From Pseudomonas sp. R-28-1W-6 (GTDB taxonomy: Bacteria > Pseudomonadota > Gammaproteobacteria > Pseudomonadales > Pseudomonadaceae), in the NCBI RefSeq assembly GCF_009799925.1, contig NZ_WELK01000001.1, positions 124,001 through 188,000 of the forward strand: DNA of 64,000 bases, in the 5' to 3' direction. The notes below the pieces were generated by a model. It was given only the letters and a program-made list of their open reading frames with translations. It was not told the origin of the DNA and made no database searches. Of this stretch, positions 29,569 to 41,460 are shown piece after piece; the stretch's first letter is position 1; the number at the start of each line of letters is the position of its first letter. The position numbers and the translations under genes are program-made.

Positions 29569-30885
29569 TTATAGGTTGTAGCCGCGCTCGTTGTGCTCGG
29601 AGAGGTCGAGACCGACGGTCTCGGCTTCTTCGCTGACCCGCAGGCCCATCACCAGGTCCAGCACTTTCAGGATCACGAAGGTGACCACGGCGGTGTAGAT
29701 CACGGTGAAGGCAACACCCTTGAACTGGATGAACAGCTGCGCGCCGATGTCTTCCACGGTGCCGAAGCCGCCCAGGGCCGGCGCCGCGAACACGCCGGTC
29801 AGCAGGGCGCCGACGATGCCGCCGATGCCATGCACGCCGAAGGCGTCCAGGGAGTCGTCGTAGCCCAGCTTGCGCTTGAGGCTGGTGGCACAGAAGAAGC
29901 AGATCACGCCAGCGGACAGACCGATCACGATGGCACCCATCGGGCCGGCGGTGCCGGCAGCCGGGGTGATGGCAACCAGACCGGCAACCACACCGGAAGC
30001 GATGCCCAGGGCGCTCGGCTTACCGTGGGTGATCCACTCGGCGCCCATCCAGCCCAGGGCGGCGGCAGCGGTGGCGATCTGGGTGACCAGCATGGCCATG
30101 CCGGCGGTGCCGTTGGCGGCGATGGCGGAGCCGGCGTTGAAGCCGAACCAGCCGACCCACAGCATTGCCGCGCCGACCAGGGTGTAGCCCAGGTTGTGCG
30201 GAGCCATGGCGGTGGTCGGGAAGCCCTTGCGCTTGCCCAGCACCAGGCAGGCCACCAGGCCGGCGATACCGGCGTTGATGTGCACCACGGTGCCGCCGGC
30301 GAAGTCCAGCACGCCCCAGTCCCACATCAGGCCGCCGTTGCCGGACCAGACCATGTGCGCGATCGGTGCATAGACCAGGGTGAACCATACGGCCATGAAG
30401 ATCAGCATCGCGGAGAACTTCATGCGCTCGGCGAAGGCACCGACGATCAGGGCCGGGGTGATGATGGCGAAGGTCATCTGGAAGAAGATGAACACGCTTT
30501 CCGGGAAGGCGCCGATCAGGCTGCTCGGGCTCAGGCCGCTGAGGAAGGCCTTGGACAGACCGCCGACGAAGGAGTTGAAGTTGACAACGCCCTGCTCCAT
30601 GCCGGTGGTGTCGAACGCGATGCTGTAGCCGTAGACGACCCACAGGATGCTGATCAGACCGGTGATGGCGAAGCACTGCATCATCACCGAGAGGACGTTC
30701 TTCGAACGGACCATGCCGGCGTAGAACAGCGCCAGCCCCGGGATGGTCATGAGCAGCACCAGAATACTGGCGGTCATCATCCAGGCGGTGTCGCCGGAGT
30801 TGAGGACAACCTCGTCAGCCATGGCCAGACCTGGGCTTACGAGAGACAAAAGGGCTCCTAGCCCTGCGATCTTACGCAGAGTCAT
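29569..30885 (-). CDS. amtB: Ammonium transporter AmtB
   Basis: 438 residues with an N-terminal signal peptide (MTLRKIAGLGALLSLVSPGLAMA), then eleven membrane helices. Pore His residues lie in GGTVVHINAGIAGL and FGVHGIGGIVGALL; the Phe gate is in FQMTFAIITPALIVGAFAER. This is the copy directly after glnK (35 bases), the classical glnK-amtB pair, where GlnK binds the cytoplasmic face and blocks the channel when nitrogen is plentiful. C-terminal EEAETVGLDLSEHNERGYNL is the AmtB regulatory tail. Confidence 0.95.
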   Translation of the reverse strand: MTLRKIAGLGALLSLVSPGLAMADEVVLNSGDTAWMMTASILVLLMTIPGLALFYAGMVRSKNVLSVMMQCFAITGLISILWVVYGYSIAFDTTGMEQGVVNFNSFVGGLSKAFLSGLSPSSLIGAFPESVFIFFQMTFAIITPALIVGAFAERMKFSAMLIFMAVWFTLVYAPIAHMVWSGNGGLMWDWGVLDFAGGTVVHINAGIAGLVACLVLGKRKGFPTTAMAPHNLGYTLVGAAMLWVGWFGFNAGSAIAANGTAGMAMLVTQIATAAAALGWMGAEWITHGKPSALGIASGVVAGLVAITPAAGTAGPMGAIVIGLSAGVICFFCATSLKRKLGYDDSLDAFGVHGIGGIVGALLTGVFAAPALGGFGTVEDIGAQLFIQFKGVAFTVIYTAVVTFVILKVLDLVMGLRVSEEAETVGLDLSEHNERGYNL

Positions 30886-30920
30886 GTGTTTTTCTCCTGG
30901 GGCGTGTTGGGTTCGGAGGC

Positions 30921-31310
<390 letters not shown>

Positions 31311-31459
31311 TCAAGTCTAAGCGCAGTACCTGGCTTTTGAAACGAATCAGCCACTTCAGTCGCAACCCGGCCGATACCAACCAACCGCATGCAGTGAAGC
31401 ATTTCCCCCGCTTCACTCTGCGCACCGGTACTGCATCGGTGCACGCGTCACCTGTCACT

Positions 31460-31476
31460 AAGCAGAAAGCTTGCCA
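31460..31476 (-). promoter_or_regulatory. Sigma-54 promoter of glnK-amtB
   Basis: Read on the minus strand: TGGCAAGCTTTCTGCTT. The GG and GC dinucleotides are exactly 10 bases apart, as required, and 13 of 17 positions resemble the consensus TGGCACGnnnnTTGCT. The position is upstream of glnK, a gene known to be RpoN/NtrC dependent in many proteobacteria. Confidence 0.6.
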
Positions 31477-31552
31477 GCTCTTATAAACGCCTGTTTTTCA
31501 TGCAGTTACCCCGCAATTCGGGGTTTTCCGGCAATCTGACCAACGGGTCATT

Positions 31553-31569
31553 GCACAACAACGGTGCAG
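31553..31569. promoter_or_regulatory. Probable NtrC binding site
   Basis: TGCACAACAACGGTGCA is an inverted repeat with GCAC-N7-GTGC spacing, the NtrC consensus. Its centre lies about 95 bases upstream of the -24/-12 element, a normal enhancer distance. It also sits in front of ubiK on the other strand. Confidence 0.55.
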
Positions 31570-31672
31570 CGTGCGCCCCGCGCATGGTCAATAACCGTGC
31601 ACTGCAGTGCGACAATAAGCGGCAACGGCCTGCGTGCTACACTGCCGGCCATCTGCAACCGGAACTTTCGCC

Positions 31673-31933
31673 ATGCTGCCGCCCAAAGCCCTGCTCGACG
31701 CCCTGACCAGCCATGCTTCCCGCCTGTTCAACGGCGACAGCCCGTTGCCCCGCAGCGAGTTCGAAGCGCAGTTCAAGGTCCTGCTGCAGAGCGCGTTCAG
31801 CAAGCTGGACCTGGTCAGCCGCGACGAGTTCGACAGCCAGATGGTCGTCCTGGCGCGCACCCGCGCCCGCCTGGAAGCGCTGGAGGCCAAGGTGGCCGCG
31901 CTGGAGTCGCAGCAAACCCCGCCCGCCGACTGA
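31673..31933 (+). CDS. ubiK: Ubiquinone biosynthesis accessory factor UbiK
   Basis: 86 residues, all helical. The N-terminal amphipathic segment (MLPPKALLDALTSHASRLF) leads to the coiled-coil trimerisation region VSRDEFDSQMVVLARTRARLEALEAKVAALE. This is the YqiC/BMFP family, called UbiK for its role with UbiJ in aerobic ubiquinone synthesis. The start at 31673 matches the family; longer in-frame starts lie in the regulatory region. Divergent from glnK. Confidence 0.85.
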   Translation: MLPPKALLDALTSHASRLFNGDSPLPRSEFEAQFKVLLQSAFSKLDLVSRDEFDSQMVVLARTRARLEALEAKVAALESQQTPPAD

Positions 31934-31972
31934 TCGCCGATCAGCGGCCGGCGACCTGATCAAGGAGCGATC

Positions 31973-33466
31973 ATGTCCCTGGCCATCGTCCACAGCCGCG
32001 CCCAGGTCGGCGTCGAAGCGCCACCGGTTACCGTCGAGACCCACCTGGCCAACGGCCTGCCGAGCATGGCCCTGGTCGGCCTGCCGGAAACCGCGGTGAA
32101 GGAAAGCAAGGACCGCGTGCGCAGCGCCATCCTCAATTCCGGCTTCGACTTCCCGCCGCGGCGCATCACCCTCAACCTGGCACCGGCCGACCTGCCCAAG
32201 GATGGCGGGCGTTTCGACCTGGCCATCGCCCTCGGCGTGCTCGCCGCCAGCGCGCAGATTCCCGCCGCCAGCCTGGACCACCTGGAATGCCTCGGCGAAC
32301 TGGCGCTGTCCGGCGCCGTGCGCCCGGTTCAGGGCGTGCTGCCCGCCGCCCTGGCCGCCCGCGCCGCCGGACGCACCTTGGTGGTGCCAAGCGCCAATGC
32401 CGAGGAAGCCAGCCTGGCCTCCGGCCTCAGCGTGCTGGCGGTCGACCACCTGCTGCAGCTCGCCGCCCACCTCAACGGTCACACCCCGCTGGCGCCCTAC
32501 CAGGCCGACGGCCTGCTGCGTACCAGCCAGCCCTACCCGGATCTGGCCGAGGTGCAGGGCCAGATGGCCGCCAAGCGCGCCCTGCTGATCGCCGCCAGCG
32601 GCGGGCACAACCTGCTGTTCACCGGCCCGCCCGGCACCGGCAAGACCCTGCTGGCCAGCCGCCTGCCCGGCCTGCTGCCGCCGCTGGACGAGCAGGAAGC
32701 CCTGGAAGTCGCCGCCATCCACTCGGTGGCCAGCCAGACGCCACTGACCTGCTGGCCGCAACGACCGTTCCGCCAGCCCCATCACAGCGCCTCCGGTCCG
32801 GCCCTGGTCGGCGGCGGCAGTCGCCCGCAGCCAGGGGAGATCACCCTGGCCCATCAGGGCGTGTTGTTTCTGGACGAACTGCCGGAGTTCGACCGCAAGG
32901 TCCTGGAGGTACTGCGCGAACCCCTGGAAAGCGGACAGATCGTGATCGCCAGGGCCCGCGACCGGGTGCGCTTCCCCGCGCGCTTCCAGCTGGTGGCGGC
33001 GATGAACCCCTGCCCCTGCGGTTACCTGGGCGACCCGGCCGGACGCTGCCGCTGCACCCCGGAGCAGATCCAGCGCTACCGCGGCAAGCTGTCCGGGCCG
33101 CTGCTCGACCGCATCGACCTGCACCTGACCGTGGCCCGCGAAAGCACCGTGCTGCATGCCAGTGGCGAAGCCGGCCAGGACAGCGCCAGCGTCGCCGCCG
33201 AAGTCGCCCGCGCGCGCCAGCGGCAGATGCGCCGCCAGGGCTGCGCCAACGCCTTTCTCGACCTGCCGGGCCTGCGCCGGCATTGCCCACTGCAGACCGA
33301 CGACCAGCGCTGGCTGGAAGGCGCCTGCGAGCGCCTCAACCTGTCGCTACGCGCCGCTCACCGCCTGCTCAAGGTGGCGCGCACCCTGGCCGATCTGCAG
33401 GAAGTCGAACAGATCAGCCGCGCGCACCTGGCCGAAGCCCTGCAATACCGACCGGCCGCAGGCTAG
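31973..33466 (+). CDS. yifB: YifB/ComM family Mg-chelatase-like AAA+ ATPase
   Basis: 497 residues: an N-terminal Lon-protease-like S5 fold (GVEAPPVTVETHLANGLPSMALVGLPETAVKESKDRVR; about 1-180) and a C-terminal AAA+ Mg-chelatase module (Walker A GPPGTGKTLLASR, Walker B VLFLDELPEFDRK, MNPCPCGYLGD). ComM helicases of this family promote branch migration during natural transformation. Downstream of ubiK by 39 bases, so co-transcription is likely. Confidence 0.93.
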   Translation: MSLAIVHSRAQVGVEAPPVTVETHLANGLPSMALVGLPETAVKESKDRVRSAILNSGFDFPPRRITLNLAPADLPKDGGRFDLAIALGVLAASAQIPAASLDHLECLGELALSGAVRPVQGVLPAALAARAAGRTLVVPSANAEEASLASGLSVLAVDHLLQLAAHLNGHTPLAPYQADGLLRTSQPYPDLAEVQGQMAAKRALLIAASGGHNLLFTGPPGTGKTLLASRLPGLLPPLDEQEALEVAAIHSVASQTPLTCWPQRPFRQPHHSASGPALVGGGSRPQPGEITLAHQGVLFLDELPEFDRKVLEVLREPLESGQIVIARARDRVRFPARFQLVAAMNPCPCGYLGDPAGRCRCTPEQIQRYRGKLSGPLLDRIDLHLTVARESTVLHASGEAGQDSASVAAEVARARQRQMRRQGCANAFLDLPGLRRHCPLQTDDQRWLEGACERLNLSLRAAHRLLKVARTLADLQEVEQISRAHLAEALQYRPAAG

Positions 33467-33487
33467 GAGTCCGCCTGCGGTGCCGCG

Positions 33488-33549
33488 CAGGGTGCGCCGT
33501 GTGCACCTGAGGCCTGTGCGTGGCTGGCGGTGCGCACGGCGCACCCTAC
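33488..33549. repeat. Inverted-pair repeat of the AGGGTGCGCC family, copy 1
   Basis: Left arm AGGGTGCGCCGTGTGCACC faces right arm GGTGCGCACGGCGCACCCTAC with 21 bases between. The same arms occur at 48559-48621 and, in reduced form, at 50669-50719. It lies between the convergent yifB and LysR genes. Confidence 0.75.
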
Positions 33550-33571
33550 AGAGCCGCTGCCCCGCCAGGCT

Positions 33572-34501
33572 CTACGCGGGCATGATCCACGCCACCGGCG
33601 GCAGCTGCATCGCCGCCACCTCGGCCAGCAGGAAGTCGCGCAGCCGGCGCAGGCGCTCCTCGCCGCGGCGCCCGCGCGGCCACACCAGGTAGTAGCTGCA
33701 ACCGCTGGGCACCGCGCTGGGCCAGGGCAGGCCGAGGCGGCCCTGAGCGACGTCCTCGGCGATCATCACCAGGTCGCCGATCGACACGCCATAGCCGCGC
33801 GCCGCGGCGACCATGCCCAGCTCCAGGGTGTCGAACACCTGGCCGCCCTTGAGCGGCACCTGCTCGGCCAGGCCCATGGCCTGCAGCCACTGGCGCCAGT
33901 CGCGGCGATCCGGGGTCGGGTGCAACAGCTCGCTGGCCTGCAGCCGCGCCAGGTCCCAGGGTTGCTCGCCGAGGGCATCCACCGCGCACACCGGGATCAG
34001 CCATTCGGCGAACAGCTCGACCGCCTCCCACTCCGCCGGGAAGGCCGCACCACTGTTGAGCAGCACGGCGCAGTCGAACGGTTCCTGGTGGAAATCGACC
34101 TTGTCCACGTCCATCCAGGCGCTGGTCAGCTGTACCTCGATGTCGGCGTTGAGCAGGCGAAAACGCGACAGCCGCGCCAGCAGCCAGCGCATGGTCAGGG
34201 TCGAGGGAGCCTTCAGGCGCAGGGTGGCGTCGTCGGCGCGCAGGGCGGTGCAGGCCCGCTCCAGCGCGTCGAAGCCGTCACGCACACCGGGCAGCAGGGT
34301 GCGCCCGGTCTCGCTGAGCTGCAGGTGGCGGCCCTGGCGCTCGAACAGGCGGCAGGCGAAGTGCTCCTCCAGGGTACGGACATGCCGGCTCACCGCGCTC
34401 TGGGTAATGGCCAGCTCCTCGGCGGCGCGGGTGAAGGAGGCATGCCGCGCCGCCGCCTCGAAGGCGCGCAGGGCATAGAGCGGCGGCAGACGCCGGCTCA
34501 T
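33572..34501 (-). CDS. LysR family transcriptional regulator (GcvA-like)
   Basis: 309 residues. The N-terminal HTH is LYALRAFEAAARHASFTRAAEELAITQSAVSRHVRTLEE (residues about 8-48); the C-terminal effector domain is a periplasmic-binding-like fold. The HTH resembles GcvA/AmpR-type regulators. Target unknown. It is divergent from the MATE gene, so that pump is a natural candidate target. The intergenic gap is 135 bases. Confidence 0.88.
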   Translation of the reverse strand: MSRRLPPLYALRAFEAAARHASFTRAAEELAITQSAVSRHVRTLEEHFACRLFERQGRHLQLSETGRTLLPGVRDGFDALERACTALRADDATLRLKAPSTLTMRWLLARLSRFRLLNADIEVQLTSAWMDVDKVDFHQEPFDCAVLLNSGAAFPAEWEAVELFAEWLIPVCAVDALGEQPWDLARLQASELLHPTPDRRDWRQWLQAMGLAEQVPLKGGQVFDTLELGMVAAARGYGVSIGDLVMIAEDVAQGRLGLPWPSAVPSGCSYYLVWPRGRRGEERLRRLRDFLLAEVAAMQLPPVAWIMPA

Positions 34502-34636
34502 GGCTGCAATTCATGAGTTTTAATCATGTAAAGCATCTGCTTTTTCATTTTGTGCCACCGCCGCAGACTCTGGAGAATGGCGACATTCTCTGCCGCGCGG
34601 GACACCCCCGGCAAGCCATCCACCTGAGTCAGAATC

Positions 34637-36022
34637 ATGCCTTCCGCCGTCCGCCTGGAACTCCTCGCCCTCGTCCGCCTGGCCGGCCCGCTGATCGCCG
34701 CGCAGCTGGCGCACGTGCTGATGGTATTCACCGACACCCTGATGATGGGCCGGCTCGGCCCGGCCGAACTGGCCGCCGGCGGCCTCGGCGCGGCCAGCTA
34801 CTCGTTCGTCTCGATCTTCTGCGTCGGCGTGCTGGCCGCGGTCGGCAACCTGGTCGCGATTCGCCATGGCGCCGAGGACAACCCCGGCGTCACCCGCCTG
34901 ACCCAAACCGGCCTGTGGCTGGCCTGGGGCCTGGCCCTGGCTGCCGGCCTGCTACTGTGGAACCTCGGCCCGCTATTGCAGCGTTTCGGCCAGGAGCCAC
35001 ACAACATCGCCGGCGCCCAACAGTTCCTCTCCACCCTGGTATTCGCCCTGCCCGGCTACCTCAGCTTCATGGCCCTGCGCGGCTTCACCGCGGCCATCGG
35101 TCGGCCGGGCCCGGTGATGGCCATCAGCATAGGCGGCGCGCTGGCCAACTTCGTCCTCAACTGGGCGCTGATCCACGGCTGGTTCGGCCTGCCGCCACTG
35201 GGCCTGGCCGGCATCGGCCTGGTCACCGCGCTGGTCAGCAGCGCCATGGCCCTGCTGCTGGCCTGGCACCTCACCGGGCATGCGGCCTACGCTGCCTACC
35301 CGCTGCGCCGCGGCCTGCTCAAGCCGTGCCTGGCCGAGTTCAAGGAGCTGCTGCGCCTGGGCCTGCCGATCGGCGGCACCTACGCGGTGGAGTCCGGCCT
35401 GTTCGCCTTCGCCGCCCTGAGCATGGGCGCCATCGGCAGCCAGGCGCTGGCCGCGCACCAGGTGGCGATCATGTCAGTGTACGTGGCCTTCATGGTGCCA
35501 GTGGGGATTTCCTACGCCACCACCTTCCGCATCGGCCAGCATTTCGGCGCCGGCCGCCTGCACGACGCCCGCCGTGCCGGGCGCCTGGGCGTAACCCTGG
35601 GCGCCGGCTGCATGCTCGGCTTCGCCCTGCTGTTCTGGCTGGCGCCGCAGTGGGTGGTGGGCCTGTTCCTCGACCTCGGCGACCCGGCCTTCGCCGAGAT
35701 CGCCGCCCTGGCCGTCAGCCTGCTGGCCGTGGCGGCCTGGTTCGAGCTGTTCGACGGCATCCAGACCATCGCCATGGGCGCCATCCGCGGCCTCAAGGAC
35801 GGCCACACCACCTTCTGGGTCGGCCTCGGTTGCTACTGGGCGATTGGCGTGCCGCTGGCCTGGGCGCTGGCCTTTCCCCTGGGCTGGGGCGCCCAGGGCG
35901 TGTGGTGGGGCCTGGCCGGTGGCCTGGCCTGCGCGGCGATTGGCCTGAGCCTGGGCTTCGAGTGGAAGATCGCGCGCCTGCTGCGCCCGCAACCGGCACA
36001 GGACGCTACCTGCCTGTCGTAG
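34637..36022 (+). CDS. MATE family multidrug/sodium antiporter (NorM-like)
   Basis: 461 residues, twelve predicted membrane helices in two six-helix halves. The first half has LAGPLIAAQLAHVLMVFTDTLMMGRLGPAELA, the MATE/NorM signature with an acidic residue in the membrane; the second half repeats it at ALAAHQVAIMSVYVAFMVP. It probably exports cationic drugs by Na+ or H+ antiport. Its TAG is the first part of the repeat at 36019. Divergent from a LysR regulator. Confidence 0.92.
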   Translation: MPSAVRLELLALVRLAGPLIAAQLAHVLMVFTDTLMMGRLGPAELAAGGLGAASYSFVSIFCVGVLAAVGNLVAIRHGAEDNPGVTRLTQTGLWLAWGLALAAGLLLWNLGPLLQRFGQEPHNIAGAQQFLSTLVFALPGYLSFMALRGFTAAIGRPGPVMAISIGGALANFVLNWALIHGWFGLPPLGLAGIGLVTALVSSAMALLLAWHLTGHAAYAAYPLRRGLLKPCLAEFKELLRLGLPIGGTYAVESGLFAFAALSMGAIGSQALAAHQVAIMSVYVAFMVPVGISYATTFRIGQHFGAGRLHDARRAGRLGVTLGAGCMLGFALLFWLAPQWVVGLFLDLGDPAFAEIAALAVSLLAVAAWFELFDGIQTIAMGAIRGLKDGHTTFWVGLGCYWAIGVPLAWALAFPLGWGAQGVWWGLAGGLACAAIGLSLGFEWKIARLLRPQPAQDATCLS

Positions 36023-36118
36023 GTTGGGTTGAGGTGCGCAGCACCGCAGCCCAACAAGCCGAGCATCGGGCATGACGAGGGTGGTGGTTGGGCTTCGCTG
36101 CGCTCAACCGCAGCCTAC
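36019..36118. repeat. Inverted-pair repeat of the GTAGGTTGGGTTGAG family
   Basis: Left arm GTAGGTTGGGTTGAGGTGCG and right arm, read in reverse, GTAGGCTGCGGTTGAGCGCA are homologous and face each other across about 40 bases, each ending in a GCCCAAC block. The left arm includes the TAG stop of the MATE gene. It occupies the 109-base gap to the convergent GGDEF/EAL gene. Confidence 0.65.
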
Positions 36119-36131
36119 CCGGGGCGCGCCG

Positions 36132-37805
36132 TCAGGAGGGTAAACCGGACAGCAGCGGCTGGCGTGCGCCGAACACCAGAAAGCGCGCCAGCTCGGCCAG
36201 CGGCAGGGCCTTGCTGATCAGGTAGCCCTGCACCTGATCGCAGCCGAACTGGCGCAGCAGGGCCAGCTGCTCGGCGTTCTCCACCCCTTCGGCGACCACC
36301 TCCAGATGGAGGTTGTGCGCCAGGTTGATCATCGCCCGCACCAGCTGGCGATTTTCCGCGCGCTCGCCCATGCCGGCGACGAAGCTCTTGTCGATCTTCA
36401 GCAAGGCGATCGGCAGGTTGTTCAGGTGCACGAAGGAGGAGAAGCCGGTGCCGAAGTCGTCCAGGGAGAAGCGCACGCCGAGCCGGCCGAGGGCCTGCAT
36501 GGTCTGCTGCACCTGGTCGCTGCGGCGCATCACCGCGGTCTCGGTCAGCTCGAATTCGAGCCACCGGGCATCCACCCCGCGCTCCTCGATCAGCCGTTGC
36601 AGGGTGCCCAGCAGCTGGCTGTCCTGGAACTGGCGGAACGACAGGTTGATGGCCATGTGCAGCGCCGGCAGGCCGCGCCCGCGCAGCCACTGCATGTCGC
36701 GCAGGGCGCGGCTGATCACCCAGTAACCGAGGGGGATGATCAGCCCGCTCTCCTCGGCCAGCGGCACGAACTCGTCCGGGCCGAGCAGGCCGCGCTCGCC
36801 ATGGCGCCAGCGCACCAGCGCCTCCAGGCCGAGGATGCGGCCGCTCTGCAGGCACAGCCGCGGCTGGTAATGCAGCTCCAGCTCGTCGCGGCGCAGGGCC
36901 CGGCGCAGCTCGCTTTCCAGGTCGGCCAGGCTGCGCGCGCCGCGGTTGATGCGCTCGTCGAAGACATGGAAGGTGCAGCCCTGGGCAGCCTTGGCCTGCT
37001 GCATGGCGATGTGCGCGTGCCACATCAGCGGATCGGCGCCGGCGTCCGCGCGGGCATGGGCGATCCCCAGGCTGCAGCCGATCAGCAGGCTCTCACCGTC
37101 GACCCAGTAGGGTTCGGCGAGGGCCTCGGTGATGCGTTCGGCAATCTTTTCCGCTCGCTGCGGATCGCGGCGGGTGTCGATGAGCAGGGCGAATTCGTCG
37201 CTGCCCAGGCGCGCCACCCGGTCGCAGGCGTCCAGCTGGCCCTTGAGGCGCGCCACCACCTGCAGGATCAGGCGGTCGCCGCCCTGATGGCCGAGGGCAT
37301 CGTTGGCGTGGCGGAAGTTGTCCAGGTCGAGATGGCCGAGGGCCAGGCCGCGGCCACGGTATTCGGCCAGATGGGCGGCCAGCAGGGTGTGGAAGCCCAG
37401 GCGGTTGGCGATGCCGGTCAGCGGGTCCTGCTCGGCCAGGCGCTGCAGGGTGCCCTGCAACTGGCTGCGCTCGCGGGCGTAGCGCAGGCAGCGGCGCAGC
37501 ATGTCGACGCTGAGCTGCTCGCGCACCAGCCAGTCGTAGACGTCTTCCGGGGCCTGCTCGGGCTCGGCGTCGAGCAGCAGCACGGTGGGCAGCGGGCAGC
37601 GTCCGGGCTCGGGCTGGCAGGCGGGGGTGGTCAGCAGCAGGCCGGCGTAGGGGTCGTCGAACAGGCTGCAGGCGGCTTCCCAGGTGGGCGCGGTGATCAG
37701 CGGATAAACGCCGTCCAACGCCTCCAGCCGGGTGCGCAGCAGTACGGCCCATTCCGGCTCTTCGGCCAGCAGGACCAGGCGCAATGGTTCGACAAGCGCG
37801 GACAA
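36132..37805 (-). CDS. Cyclic-di-GMP phosphodiesterase with degenerate GGDEF and EAL domains
   Basis: 557 residues. The N-terminal 110 residues look receiver-like but I see no clear phospho-Asp. A GGDEF domain follows (residues about 125-285) with the active site changed to RLGSDEFALL, so cyclase activity is probably lost. The C-terminal EAL domain keeps the EAL motif (ILGLEALVRW), NLSFRQFQ, ELTETAV and DDFGTGFSSF, so c-di-GMP hydrolysis is likely. At this locus P. aeruginosa has the phosphodiesterase ProE (PA5295), a likely orthologue. Divergent from rep. Confidence 0.88.
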   Translation of the reverse strand: MSALVEPLRLVLLAEEPEWAVLLRTRLEALDGVYPLITAPTWEAACSLFDDPYAGLLLTTPACQPEPGRCPLPTVLLLDAEPEQAPEDVYDWLVREQLSVDMLRRCLRYARERSQLQGTLQRLAEQDPLTGIANRLGFHTLLAAHLAEYRGRGLALGHLDLDNFRHANDALGHQGGDRLILQVVARLKGQLDACDRVARLGSDEFALLIDTRRDPQRAEKIAERITEALAEPYWVDGESLLIGCSLGIAHARADAGADPLMWHAHIAMQQAKAAQGCTFHVFDERINRGARSLADLESELRRALRRDELELHYQPRLCLQSGRILGLEALVRWRHGERGLLGPDEFVPLAEESGLIIPLGYWVISRALRDMQWLRGRGLPALHMAINLSFRQFQDSQLLGTLQRLIEERGVDARWLEFELTETAVMRRSDQVQQTMQALGRLGVRFSLDDFGTGFSSFVHLNNLPIALLKIDKSFVAGMGERAENRQLVRAMINLAHNLHLEVVAEGVENAEQLALLRQFGCDQVQGYLISKALPLAELARFLVFGARQPLLSGLPS

Positions 37806-38102
37806 ACGACCTCCCCAGGGTCAGAAGACAGACTTATCGCGTCTGCGTGCACCGTAATCGGCGTCTCTTGCCTGCCTGTCCCTGTGCAGATTCCTGCGCA
37901 TCCTGAGGGAAAGGCATAGCAGGGGCAACCGGGGCCAATCGGAACAAACGTACTTGATCATTGAAAATAGCGACTTAGTGCACACTACTGAAGCTTTTTA
38001 TCGAGAACCAACCCCCGCGCGGCGGGTCATCAGGCGGCGGCCCGCCGCCCGGCTCGGCCTGCTAGAATGCGCGCCTCGTTTTCCCCTCATTGATACCTTC
38101 GC

Positions 38103-40782
<2,680 letters not shown>

Positions 40783-40838
40783 GCAGGACTGCCCGTCGGC
40801 CCCCCCACCTCCTGCCCCAAGCGACAAATCGCAGACAT

Positions 40839-40866
40839 AAAAAAACCGCCCGGTGGGCGGTTTTTT
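40839..40866. terminator. Bidirectional rho-independent terminator
   Basis: AAAAAACCGCCC/GGGCGGTTTTTT around a three-base loop gives T-runs on both strands. It serves xpt on the plus strand and the cytochrome c5 gene on the minus strand. Confidence 0.85.
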
Positions 40867-40883
40867 CGGCGATGTCGGGGCTG

Positions 40884-41306
40884 TTACAGGCCGGACATCT
40901 TCTTGATGGCGCTCTTCAGCTCGTCATCCGAGCAGGTGGCGCAGGTGCCTTTCGGCGGCATGGCGTTGATGCCGGCGATGGCCGACTTCAGCAGGCCGTC
41001 GACACCGCCCTTGGCGTCGGCACGGGTCTTCCACGCGGCGCCGTCGCCAACTTTCGGCGCACCCAGCACGCCGGCGGTGTGGCAGGCGCCGCAATGGGCA
41101 GCGATCACGTCGTCAGCGGACTTGGCGCCGCCACCGGTAGCCGCTGCGACAGCGCCTACGCCTTTGCACTCTTGGCCTTGCACGCAGACTTCACCCACCG
41201 GCTTGATGCGCTCGGCGATCTCGTCGTTGGTCGCAGCCTGAGCGCTCACAGCCCACAGGGCCAATACGGCAGCTTGTGCCACCAGCATCTTCTTGATCAG
41301 GTTCAC
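40884..41306 (-). CDS. cycB: Cytochrome c5
   Basis: 140 residues with a signal peptide (MNLIKKMLVAQAAVLALWAVSAQA). One heme c motif C-G-A-C-H lies near residue 72, the likely axial Met is in INAMPPKGT, and the C-terminal pair in GTCATCSDDELKSAI is the class-specific disulfide of cytochrome c5. An extra N-terminal region with CVQGQEC precedes the heme domain. A soluble or membrane-attached periplasmic electron carrier. The gene ends next to a bidirectional terminator. Confidence 0.92.
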   Translation of the reverse strand: MNLIKKMLVAQAAVLALWAVSAQAATNDEIAERIKPVGEVCVQGQECKGVGAVAAATGGGAKSADDVIAAHCGACHTAGVLGAPKVGDGAAWKTRADAKGGVDGLLKSAIAGINAMPPKGTCATCSDDELKSAIKKMSGL

Positions 41307-41460
41307 GGTACACCCTCATTGTGGCTAGTCACGCTCGCGGCCACGGTTTCGCGAGCGGGCGCAGTATAACGGTTAGGCCTGCCGGCCGGAACAACCCAAG
41401 TTGTCGCAGGGATATTGGACTTTGGGCCCGGGCCGAAAGTCCACTTGCGCCAGCCGCACC

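Noticed and set aside
29593..30861. 422-codon plus-strand frame
   Set aside because: Antisense to the glnK-linked amtB; His/Gly/Asp-rich with no structure.
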